Shown: positions 14,007-20,100 of the stretch, in pieces
Layout: the number at the start of each line of letters is the position of its first letter
Numbering within the stretch: the first letter of the stretch is position 1
NCBI GenBank assembly: GCA_964589625.1
Contig: CAZPSH010000037.1
Coordinates: 1 to 21,698, forward strand
Source: JBFLVU01 sp964589625
Lineage (GTDB): Bacteria; Acidobacteriota; UBA4820; DSQY01
Length of the DNA: 21,698 nt
Direction of reading: 5' to 3'
The notes under the pieces: model-generated
Told to the model about the DNA's origin: nothing
Seen by the model: only the letters and a program-made list of their open reading frames with translations
The model's database searches: none
Translations under genes and position numbers: made by a program

Positions 14007-16898
14007 CTACTCCCCGGCTCTCAGTTTCAGTTCCAGCGGGAGCGCGAGGCCCTCGCGCTCGGAGTCCTTCAGGACCACGCGGGCGAGCCAGGATCCTCCG
14101 TCAGGCAGGGCCGGCGGGACCGAGGCGGCCTCCAGGGATACCTGGGCCGGGTGGTCCGGATAGAGCGCGACGGAGCGGCCCTTGCCCTGCTTGACGGCCA
14201 GGACCACCGGTTCGGCGTAGTGGTGGATTTCCTGGACGCGCAGCTTCCAGGAAGGATCCTTGTCGTCGGGATCGGCGGTGGCGGCCCACACCTTCAGGGT
14301 GTACTTGGCGTCGGGCTTCGCCCCCGCGGGGGGCGCGAAGTCCACCTCCAGGTGCCGGTAACCCATTCCCTCGGAGACCAGTGCGCTCCCGTCGGCGTCG
14401 AGGATCTGCACGGGGATGTCGGTGAAGGTGCCGAAGTCCTCGGCCGGCAAGGTAAGCCGGAAGCTCACGCGGGTCTCTCCGGGGGCCACGGAGAAGGTCC
14501 TCTTCCACGGATCGCCCCCCGGCCGCACGGTCTTCTCCGTAATGGATCCCAGGATCTCGCCCGAACCCGTCCCCCTGAGGGCGTCGGGGAGGCCCGACAG
14601 GATCTCCAGCTCCGCCCGGGGCGTCTGTCCCTGGGAGAGCTTCGCGGACAGCTCGCCCGCCGCGGGCCGGCCCAGGAAAAAGGCGCGCGCCTCCACCCTC
14701 ACGGAGGCCGGGGCCTTGTTGAGGTAGCTGGCGTAGAGGTCCACTTCCCAGACTCCGGGAGTGAGGAACTCGCCTTCGAGCGTGAAGGAGCCCTTTCTCC
14801 GTTCGGGGCGAAGGACGGCCACCTCGCGCTGGCGCCCCTCGGGATCGTGGAGATAGCACAACACCGCCGCTTGCTGGCCGGAGGGGGCCTCCAGGTCCAC
14901 CCGCACGGCCCCGGCCTCCGGAAGTACGCGCAGGAAAAGGCGCTCCACGCGGGCGGGCTTGATACCGTCCACGGTCCGGGAAAGCAGCGCCCCGGCGGAG
15001 AGGTCCTCGGGAACCACCACCGAGACGGGCACCGCCCAGTCGGGCCCGAGGTCGCGCGCCGCCCCCTTGAGGTAGCCGAGGATCCGGGCCTGGTAGAGGC
15101 CCGGCTTTCTCAGCGCCGCCGCGTCGAAGGTGAAGGGGACGCTGGCCCCCTGTTCGGCTTTCAGGAAGGTGGACCCTTTCTCCAGACGGAGCCAGGGGGC
15201 CGTGCTCTCCAGGTCGAAGGCCTGGAAGAAGCGTGCCCTCCCGTCGGCGGAGAGGGCCTCGGGAAAGACCGCCTTCACGGTCACCGTTTGGGTCTTCCCG
15301 TCCTTCGGATAGTAGTCGCCTCGCCAGTGGACGGCGGGGCCCTTGAGGCCGGCCATCTCCGGCGATTCGGCCTCGGCGCGGTAGGAGAGGACGGCGTCCC
15401 CGCCCCTCCGGGCCAAGCTCTCCAGAATCGCGTGGGCCCGCGGGACGTCCACGAGGCCCCAGCCGTAGTCCAGGGGCCCGTAGCCCGCCATGGGCCGGGC
15501 GCCGCGCTTGAGGGCCGCGGCCACGTGGTCGCGCCTCACCTCGAGGCCTTCCGCCCGTGCGGCGGAGAGCAGGAGCGCCAGGGCGCCGGCGGCCTGCGGG
15601 GCCGCCATGCTCGTGCCCCGGAACACGCTCCGGCCGTCCTCGTAGTTGGGCACCGTGGAGGCCGAAAAGCCGGGGCATGCCACGTCGGGCTTGGCCGCCT
15701 CGGCGCCGCGGCTGGAGAAGGAGAACATCTCGTCCTGGAGGAGGGAGGCTCCGTAAAGGTCCTTCGCCGAATCCCGGTTAAGGACGGCGGCCACCGACAG
15801 GGCATTCGCCATGCAGGCGGGAAGGCCCACGGTGGAAAGCCCTGGGCCCTCGTTGCCGGCGGACACCGTCGCCACGACGCCCGGGTTCTCGTCGAGGAGT
15901 TCGTCGAGGAGCCGCTCGGCCTCCGCCGAACCCTCGTTCTCGGAGCCCACGCCGTAGGACATTTGGATGACCAGGGGCATGCCCAGTTCCTTGGCCTTCT
16001 TCACGGCGTAGCGCCACGCCGCCACCATGGAACCGGGGGTGGTGGCCCCGCCCGAAAGCGTGTTGTCGCCGATCTTCAGGGCCAGGACCTGCGCGCCGGG
16101 GGCCACGCCGTCGAAGCCCGCTTGTCCGTCGATGCCGAAACCGGCGCAAATGCCCGCCACGTGGGTGCCGTGAGACCCGTCGGCCATGTAGAGGGCCACC
16201 TTCTTTTCGGAGGGCCAGAGGTTCAGCGCGAACCCCATGACTTTGGCCTGGGCGTGGGCGTCGCGGCCCCGTAGCTCGAAGCCTTCCCGCGCCACGGCAA
16301 AGTCCCGGACGGGCTTCTCGTCGGCCAAGCTCCCGTCGGCGTTGGTGTCCACGACGGCCAGCCAGGTCGCGTCCGCCGCCTTGGATTCGGGAAAGGCCAC
16401 CACACCGTAGACGTCGTCCTTCGAGCCGTTTCCGTTCAAGTCCCCGTCCCGTGCATCGCTGTTTTTCAGGTCCTCTTCCTTGAAGTAGGCTACGTACAGG
16501 TCCTTCTCCGAAGGGGGCTTGAGGCCGAGGCTTTCGAAGCCGTAAAGCCACTTGCCGTCCTTCGCCCTCAGCGCTTTCCCGTTCGCGTCCTGGCCCGCTT
16601 CGGCGGGCTCGAGGGAGACCTTGCGGTTCTCGAGAAAGATCCGCGCGTCGAGGATCTTGGGCTTGCCGTCGGAAGCCACCGTAAGACCCGGAAGCCCCAG
16701 GTCCACCCCCGAATCGCACACGGCGATCAGAACGCCGCGGCCGTCCCACTCGGGGTGGGCCTTCACAAAGTCCTTCGCTCCGATGGTCGTGGTCGAGAGG
16801 AAGGTCCAATCGGGGGGAACCGTGGAGGCGGCCGTCGCCGCGAAGGGAAGGGTCACCGTCAGGAGGAGCCGCGCGCACGTCTTCGACATCATCTTCAT
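14007..16898 (-). CDS. secreted S8 subtilase resembling tripeptidyl peptidase II
   Basis: This 963-residue serine peptidase has a signal peptide (CARLLLTVTLPFAATAAS). The triad is Asp62 (AVCDSGVD), His243 (SHGTHVAG) and Ser430 (FRGTSMAAP), with oxyanion Asn349 (VSAGNEGPG). Several segments match tripeptidyl peptidase II rather than ordinary subtilisin: LPGLTVASDGKPKILD after the Asp, GVAPGAQVLALKIGDNTLS, and GPGLSTVGLP, together with a roughly 180-residue insertion between Asp and His. That insertion holds Asp/Asn-rich loops (GDLNGNGSKDD, VDTNADGSL) that look calcium-binding. About 500 residues of beta-rich C-terminal domains follow. The second ATG (16898) is chosen because GGGGAG abuts the first (16904) but is 6 nt from the second. 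It is convergent with the transporter gene; peptide generation for uptake is inference. True TPP-II assembles into giant complexes, and that is unproven here. Confidence 0.88.
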   Translation of the reverse strand: MKMMSKTCARLLLTVTLPFAATAASTVPPDWTFLSTTTIGAKDFVKAHPEWDGRGVLIAVCDSGVDLGLPGLTVASDGKPKILDARIFLENRKVSLEPAEAGQDANGKALRAKDGKWLYGFESLGLKPPSEKDLYVAYFKEEDLKNSDARDGDLNGNGSKDDVYGVVAFPESKAADATWLAVVDTNADGSLADEKPVRDFAVAREGFELRGRDAHAQAKVMGFALNLWPSEKKVALYMADGSHGTHVAGICAGFGIDGQAGFDGVAPGAQVLALKIGDNTLSGGATTPGSMVAAWRYAVKKAKELGMPLVIQMSYGVGSENEGSAEAERLLDELLDENPGVVATVSAGNEGPGLSTVGLPACMANALSVAAVLNRDSAKDLYGASLLQDEMFSFSSRGAEAAKPDVACPGFSASTVPNYEDGRSVFRGTSMAAPQAAGALALLLSAARAEGLEVRRDHVAAALKRGARPMAGYGPLDYGWGLVDVPRAHAILESLARRGGDAVLSYRAEAESPEMAGLKGPAVHWRGDYYPKDGKTQTVTVKAVFPEALSADGRARFFQAFDLESTAPWLRLEKGSTFLKAEQGASVPFTFDAAALRKPGLYQARILGYLKGAARDLGPDWAVPVSVVVPEDLSAGALLSRTVDGIKPARVERLFLRVLPEAGAVRVDLEAPSGQQAAVLCYLHDPEGRQREVAVLRPERRKGSFTLEGEFLTPGVWEVDLYASYLNKAPASVRVEARAFFLGRPAAGELSAKLSQGQTPRAELEILSGLPDALRGTGSGEILGSITEKTVRPGGDPWKRTFSVAPGETRVSFRLTLPAEDFGTFTDIPVQILDADGSALVSEGMGYRHLEVDFAPPAGAKPDAKYTLKVWAATADPDDKDPSWKLRVQEIHHYAEPVVLAVKQGKGRSVALYPDHPAQVSLEAASVPPALPDGGSWLARVVLKDSEREGLALPLELKLRAGE

Positions 16899-16968
16899 TT
16901 TCATCTCCCCAAGCCTTGGGATACGGTCCCCGGACTAGGGGGTTTTCCCCGGGCGTCCGAAGGACGGG

Positions 16969-16977
16969 ATTTTACCA
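16969..16977 (-). promoter_or_regulatory. possible extended -10 of the S8 peptidase gene
   Basis: Minus strand TGG-TAAAAT, an extended -10 with five of six consensus bases, lies about 70 nt before the start codon. The -35 position is GC-rich and unconvincing. Confidence 0.4.
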
Positions 16978-17017
16978 CGGCGCCCGGCCCCTCCCGGGTC
17001 TCATGTTGCACACGGCA

Positions 17018-17037
17018 GGGTTTCTCTTGTGAAACCC
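17018..17037. repeat. inverted repeat in the intergenic island
   Basis: GGGTTTC (17018-17024) and GAAACCC (17031-17037) form a perfect 7-bp stem with loop TCTTGT. No T-run follows, so a terminator role is not supported. Confidence 0.5.
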
Positions 17038-17073
17038 CTGGCCCCAGCCGTTTCACTCTCCCCTCCGGCCCGC

Positions 17074-17205
17074 TGGTCGCGAGGACGGGAGACGTTAGAA
17101 ATTAGGGACAGCCACCTTTTTTGAGAGACGGGAAACGTTAGACGGGAGACGAATGGCGAAGGGCATTTGGGATTTGGGATTTGGAAATAGGGGACATTTG
17201 AGAGG
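17074..17205. repeat. degenerate short-repeat patch (ACGGGARACG and TTGGGATTT units)
   Basis: The motif GACGGGARACGTTAG occurs twice (near 17083 and 17129), with further GACGGGAG copies near 17140, 17365 and 17379. It is followed by consecutive TTTGGGA units (17166-17182) and two A-rich AGGGRACA motifs (near 17103 and 17189). Similar TGGGATTTG words recur at 18801-18870. The patch has no start-bearing frame that looks protein-like. AAATTAGGGACAGCC-type words resemble motifs I associate with transposase-linked REP elements, but that is recollection. Confidence 0.5.
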
Positions 17206-17350
17206 AGGCCTTCGAAGGCCCCGGGTCTGCCTTCGTAGCGGCCGATGCTTGCATCGGCCGAGGGGCCGGCTCTTGCGAGCAAGAGCTGCTACGGCGGGGG
17301 AAGGCCTTTGTGGGGAGGAGATCGGCGTTTAGCAGGCGGCTAGCGACGCC
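17206..17350. repeat. branched hairpin element (REP-like)
   Basis: The element contains the palindrome GGCCTTCGAAGGCC (17207-17220). An outer stem follows, CGTAG (17234-17238) with CTACG (17289-17293), enclosing two perfect arms: CGGCCGATG/CATCGGCCG (17239-17247 and 17252-17260, loop CTTG) and GCTCTTG/CAAGAGC (17269-17275 and 17280-17286, loop CGAG). A further flanking repeat GTGGGGAGG (near 17310) faces CCTCCCAC (near 17349). This cloverleaf-like form with CG-rich arms is typical of mobile intergenic REP-type elements. It could fold in DNA or RNA. Confidence 0.6.
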
Positions 17351-17398
17351 TCCCACAAGAAGCGAGACGGGAGGGGTAAGACGGGAGTCCGTTCCGCT

Positions 17399-17517
17399 CG
17401 TCCCCCAGTCCCCTACTCCCCTACTCCCCTACTCCCCCACTCCCCCACTCCCCCACTCTCCTACTCTCCTACTCCCCTACTCCCCTACTCACTTACTGAT
17501 TACTCACTTACTCACTT
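17399..17517 (+). repeat. tandem 8-bp repeat array
   Basis: About 15 units of an octamer close to ACTCCCCT follow one another: two early variants (CGTCCCCC, AGTCCCCT), two ACTCCCCT, three ACTCCCCC, two ACTCTCCT, two ACTCCCCT, then ACTCACTT units with one 7-bp copy (17495-17501). The strong pyrimidine/purine strand asymmetry and blocks of equal variants show growth by slippage. It ends about 60 nt before the pterin synthase gene. Confidence 0.9.
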
Positions 17518-17578
17518 AAACACCTAGCCCTTTCCTCTGGTACGGCTCTTGCTTTCCCCCGGCGGGAGGTTCGCCCGA

Positions 17579-17986
17579 ATGCGGACGTTTGTGACCGTGA
17601 AGCAGCACTTTTCCGCGGCCCACCGGCTTTTCAGACCCGACTGGTCCCTGTCCAAGAACCGCGAAATCTTCGGCCAGTGCGCGAATCCGAACGGCCACGG
17701 CCACAACTACGAGATCGAGGTCACCGTGGAAGGGCCCGTGAGCCAGGAGACGGGCATGATCCTCGACATGAAGGCCCTCAAGGACCTCGTGCAGGCCGAA
17801 ATCCTGGATAAGGTGGACCACAAGCACCTCAACCTGGACGTCCCCTTTCTCGAGGGGATCAATCCCACGGCGGAGAACCTGGCCGTGTCTTTTTGGGAGA
17901 TTCTGGACGCCAGGATCCCCTCCGGGAGACTCCATGAAGTCCGAGTTCACGAAACCGAACGCAACGTCGCCTTCGTCCGCCGTTGA
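17579..17986 (+). CDS. 6-pyruvoyl-tetrahydropterin synthase family protein
   Basis: Members of this family act on dihydroneopterin triphosphate from GTP. The 135-residue protein carries zinc ligands H15 (FSAAHRLF), H40 and H42 (NGHGHNYEIEVTVEG), catalytic Cys34 (FGQCANPNGHGH), Asp80-His81 (KVDHKHLNLDVPF) and Glu125 (VHETERN). The Cys sits six residues before the first His of HGH (CxxxxxHGH), as in authentic 6-pyruvoyl-tetrahydropterin synthases of animals, whereas queuosine enzymes (QueD) have Cys four residues before (CxxxHGH). The ATG at 17579 is preceded by GGGAGG 10 nt upstream; an earlier in-frame start at 17549 adds ten residues of poor quality. It overlaps folE by 53 nt, so it runs with the enzyme that makes its substrate. 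Product could be a tetrahydrobiopterin-type cofactor; a reductase is not in view. Confidence 0.88.
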   Translation: MRTFVTVKQHFSAAHRLFRPDWSLSKNREIFGQCANPNGHGHNYEIEVTVEGPVSQETGMILDMKALKDLVQAEILDKVDHKHLNLDVPFLEGINPTAENLAVSFWEILDARIPSGRLHEVRVHETERNVAFVRR

Positions 17987-18614
17987 ATCGCAGCCTTCTA
18001 CCGCGCTCCACCGGCCCGTAGGAGCCGCCACCCTTCACCTCGCCGACGTGCGTCCGGGAGGTGCCGACACGCTGGAGGCCCTGAACCGGTCGGTCCTGCA
18101 AGAACTGGGAGAGGACCCTTCCCGGGAGGGGCTCCTGGCCACACCGCGCCGAGTGGCCACGGCCCTCCGGTTCCTCACCTCGGGGTACGACACGGACCTC
18201 GCCCAGATCGTGAACGGGGCGGTCTTCGAGGCGGAGGGGTACCAGGAGATGGTCCTCGTGAAAGACGTGGAGTTCTACTCCCTCTGCGAACACCACATGC
18301 TCCCCTTCTTCGGCACGGTTTCCGTGGCCTACCTGCCCGGCGAGAAAATCATCGGCCTCTCCAAGATCCCCAGACTCGTGGACGTCTTCGCCCGGCGCCT
18401 CCAGGTGCAGGAGCGAATGACCGGCCAGCTTGCGGAGGTGCTGGAGGAAGTCCTGACCCCCCGCGGCGTGGCGGTCTTCGCCTCGGGCTTCCACCTGTGC
18501 ATGGCCATGCGCGGCGTGGAGAAGCAGTCCAGCCGCACCACCACCCAGGCCTTCACGGGTGAATTCCTGCGCAACGCCGACCTGCGCCGGGAGTTCCTCT
18601 CCCAAGTGAAGTAA
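17934..18614 (+). CDS. folE: GTP cyclohydrolase I
   Basis: FolE converts GTP to 7,8-dihydroneopterin triphosphate, the entry to folate and biopterin pathways. The 226-residue length matches E. coli (222). Zinc ligands are Cys118 and His121 in YSLCEHHMLPF and Cys189 in HLCMAMRGVEKQSS, with the adjacent His120 also conserved. GLSKIPRLVDVFARRLQVQE and the ATPRRV helix are further family hallmarks. An N-terminal extension of about 45 residues (Ser, Thr and Pro-rich) has no clear domain. The ATG at 17934 follows CGGGAG and lies inside the end of the pterin synthase gene, which implies translational coupling. The next gene downstream is a broken Lon-domain gene, 31 nt away. Confidence 0.95.
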   Translation: MKSEFTKPNATSPSSAVESQPSTALHRPVGAATLHLADVRPGGADTLEALNRSVLQELGEDPSREGLLATPRRVATALRFLTSGYDTDLAQIVNGAVFEAEGYQEMVLVKDVEFYSLCEHHMLPFFGTVSVAYLPGEKIIGLSKIPRLVDVFARRLQVQERMTGQLAEVLEEVLTPRGVAVFASGFHLCMAMRGVEKQSSRTTTQAFTGEFLRNADLRREFLSQVK

Positions 18615-18645
18615 GACGGAAAACGGGACGAGATGGGCCGACAAG

Positions 18646-18786
18646 GTGCCTCCGGACGTCCTCCCGGTGTTTCCCCTACCGGGGGTGGTGCTCCTACCCG
18701 GGGAGGTCCTCCCCCTCCACATCTTCGAGCCGGGCTACCGGGCCATTGTCCGCGACGCCCTTGAGGTGGAGAGAAACCGCCTGTGA
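18646..18786 (+). pseudogene. N-terminal remnant of a Lon substrate-binding-domain protein
   Basis: From a GTG at 18646, 46 codons read VLPVFPLPGVVLLPGEVL and then PLHIFEPGYRAIVRDALE before a stop at 18786. The order PLFPLP-x-VVLxPG, PLHIFExxYRxxVxDxL is the start of the Lon N-terminal (LAN/PF02190) domain, whose proteins are usually about 200 residues. The similarity ends within a few codons of the stop and is followed by repetitive noncoding sequence, so the gene is truncated. It sits close behind folE and was probably once the next gene of that operon. A real 46-residue product is unlikely but not excluded. Confidence 0.7.
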
Positions 18787-19092
18787 GGAGACACGGGCAT
18801 GTGGGATTTGGAGAACGAGCGGAAGGAGAAACGGGGCCACTGGCGATTGCGGATTTGGGATGTCGGATGTAAAGACAAGGGCAAAGGTGAACTTCGTGGA
18901 GCGGGCGCCCCCGCCCGCCTTTCTCCGATTCTTCCGAATCCTCTCGTCCCTCCGTCCCCTCGTCCCCCACTGCACCCCGACCCAGGTCTACGACTTAGAC
19001 CCCAAAAAGGCTGGAACCGATTCCGTAGGGCTTGGCCCCACACCACTCGCTAACACGAAAGACATGGCCCCTGGACCCTAGCCCCTGGACCC
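18787..19092. repeat. noncoding repeat patch beside the restriction cassette
   Basis: This 306-nt gap holds no protein-like frame. It shares TGGGATTTG and GATTGCGGATTTGGGAT words with the island at 17074-17205, contains a hairpin GCGGGCG/CGCCCGC (near 18901-18920) and a pyrimidine run CGTCCCTCCGTCCCCTCGTC similar to the 17399 array. It ends with a 14-bp direct duplication GCCCCTGGACCCTA (19067-19080 and 19081-19094, one mismatch) that runs into the methyltransferase stop codon. No terminator with a T-run is visible. Confidence 0.55.
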
Positions 19093-20100
19093 TTAGGGCA
19101 ACCCCTTTTGTGGCCTTGCTTGCGCCCTTGCTCCTTTGTAACCCGCTTTGTGCTCCCCGATGAAAATGTTCCTGGAGCCGTTGGGTTCCGGGAAGGTTTT
19201 CAGATAGAACTCGTCGAAACGGAACTTGGAGCCTTCGAGATACTGCTCGACGGTATCGATTGCGATCCATCGGCGGCCGAGCTTCTCGCATACCTCGCCG
19301 GTGACATTGGAGCCCGCGAAGGGGTCCACGACGAGATCCCCGGGGTCCGTTAGCATTTGAATAAAGAACTCCGGCAGGCTGGCAGGGTACCTTGCGGGGT
19401 GGGGCTTGATGCCCTTGTCTCGACACGCTCGAAGGTAACGGCTGTTGCTTTCCGTGTTGGCGATCTGGAGGAGGTTGGAGGGGATGGCCCCCTCATTGCG
19501 TTTGGAGAACTTGTCGGAGATGTTGTGTCCGCTGGGGCGGAGCTTGGCTTTGTACCCGTTCTTGAGGAGAAGCTCCATGCTCTCGCTGTAGGGCTGGAGC
19601 ACCTTGAGGTTGCTGGCCTTGGGGTGCGGGTCCTTGGAGAGCCACCAAATACAGTCAACGGCGTCCTTGACGCGCTCGCGCCGCACCGTGACCCACTCGG
19701 CGGGCGAAGGCAGGCGTGAAGGGTTGTACCAGAAGAAATCTTGGGCCAGGTGGAAGCGGTATCCCGGCATCCGGCACAGTTCGATCAGGAGCTCGTACTG
19801 GTAGAGGCTGCGGGTGGGTTGCCCCTGGACCCATGCGCCGCCGATGTCGATGACGAGGCTTCCCTTAGGCTTGAGGATGCGGTGGAAGACCCGGGCGAAG
19901 TCCAAGAACCAGGCCACGTATTCAGCCGCTTCGACGTTTCCGTACTCCTTCTTCCGCTTGAGTGCGAAGGGCGGTGAAGTCACGACCAAGTCCACTGTGC
20001 TTTCAAGGGCCTGGTCGGAGAGTACCTCCCGGGCGTCCCCCAGAAAGGCCCTGCCGTATTCGGTCTTGTAGAAGTGCACCCGCTCGGGGGTTCTGGGCAT
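19093..20100 (-). CDS. M.PvuII-like N4-cytosine DNA methyltransferase
   Basis: This 335-residue enzyme is a beta-class amino-methyltransferase: catalytic motif IV TSPPF (41-45) precedes the AdoMet-binding motif I DPFAGSN (259-265). SPPF and the segments TSPPFALKRKKEYGN, KGSLVIDIGGAW, LPSPAEWVTVRRERVKDAV and IKPHPARYPASLPEFFI match M.PvuII, an N4-methylcytosine enzyme for CAGCTG, by recollection. The predicted role is protection of host DNA from the nuclease encoded directly upstream. Its ATG shares one base with the nuclease stop (TGATG), so the two are translationally coupled. The C-terminal 25 residues (GYKGARAQARPQK) are basic and possibly unstructured. Base composition is lower in GC than neighbouring genes, consistent with acquisition. 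Target specificity is not certain. Confidence 0.92.
   Translation of the reverse strand: MPRTPERVHFYKTEYGRAFLGDAREVLSDQALESTVDLVVTSPPFALKRKKEYGNVEAAEYVAWFLDFARVFHRILKPKGSLVIDIGGAWVQGQPTRSLYQYELLIELCRMPGYRFHLAQDFFWYNPSRLPSPAEWVTVRRERVKDAVDCIWWLSKDPHPKASNLKVLQPYSESMELLLKNGYKAKLRPSGHNISDKFSKRNEGAIPSNLLQIANTESNSRYLRACRDKGIKPHPARYPASLPEFFIQMLTDPGDLVVDPFAGSNVTGEVCEKLGRRWIAIDTVEQYLEGSKFRFDEFYLKTFPEPNGSRNIFIGEHKAGYKGARAQARPQKGLP

Noticed and set aside
13596..16274. 892-codon plus-strand frame opposite the peptidase gene
   Set aside because: It is antisense to a gene with an intact Asp-His-Ser triad and has Gly/Arg/Pro-rich shadow composition.
17399..17517. Tandem array considered as a CRISPR
   Set aside because: The units are 8 bp with no spacers, no leader and no cas genes nearby.
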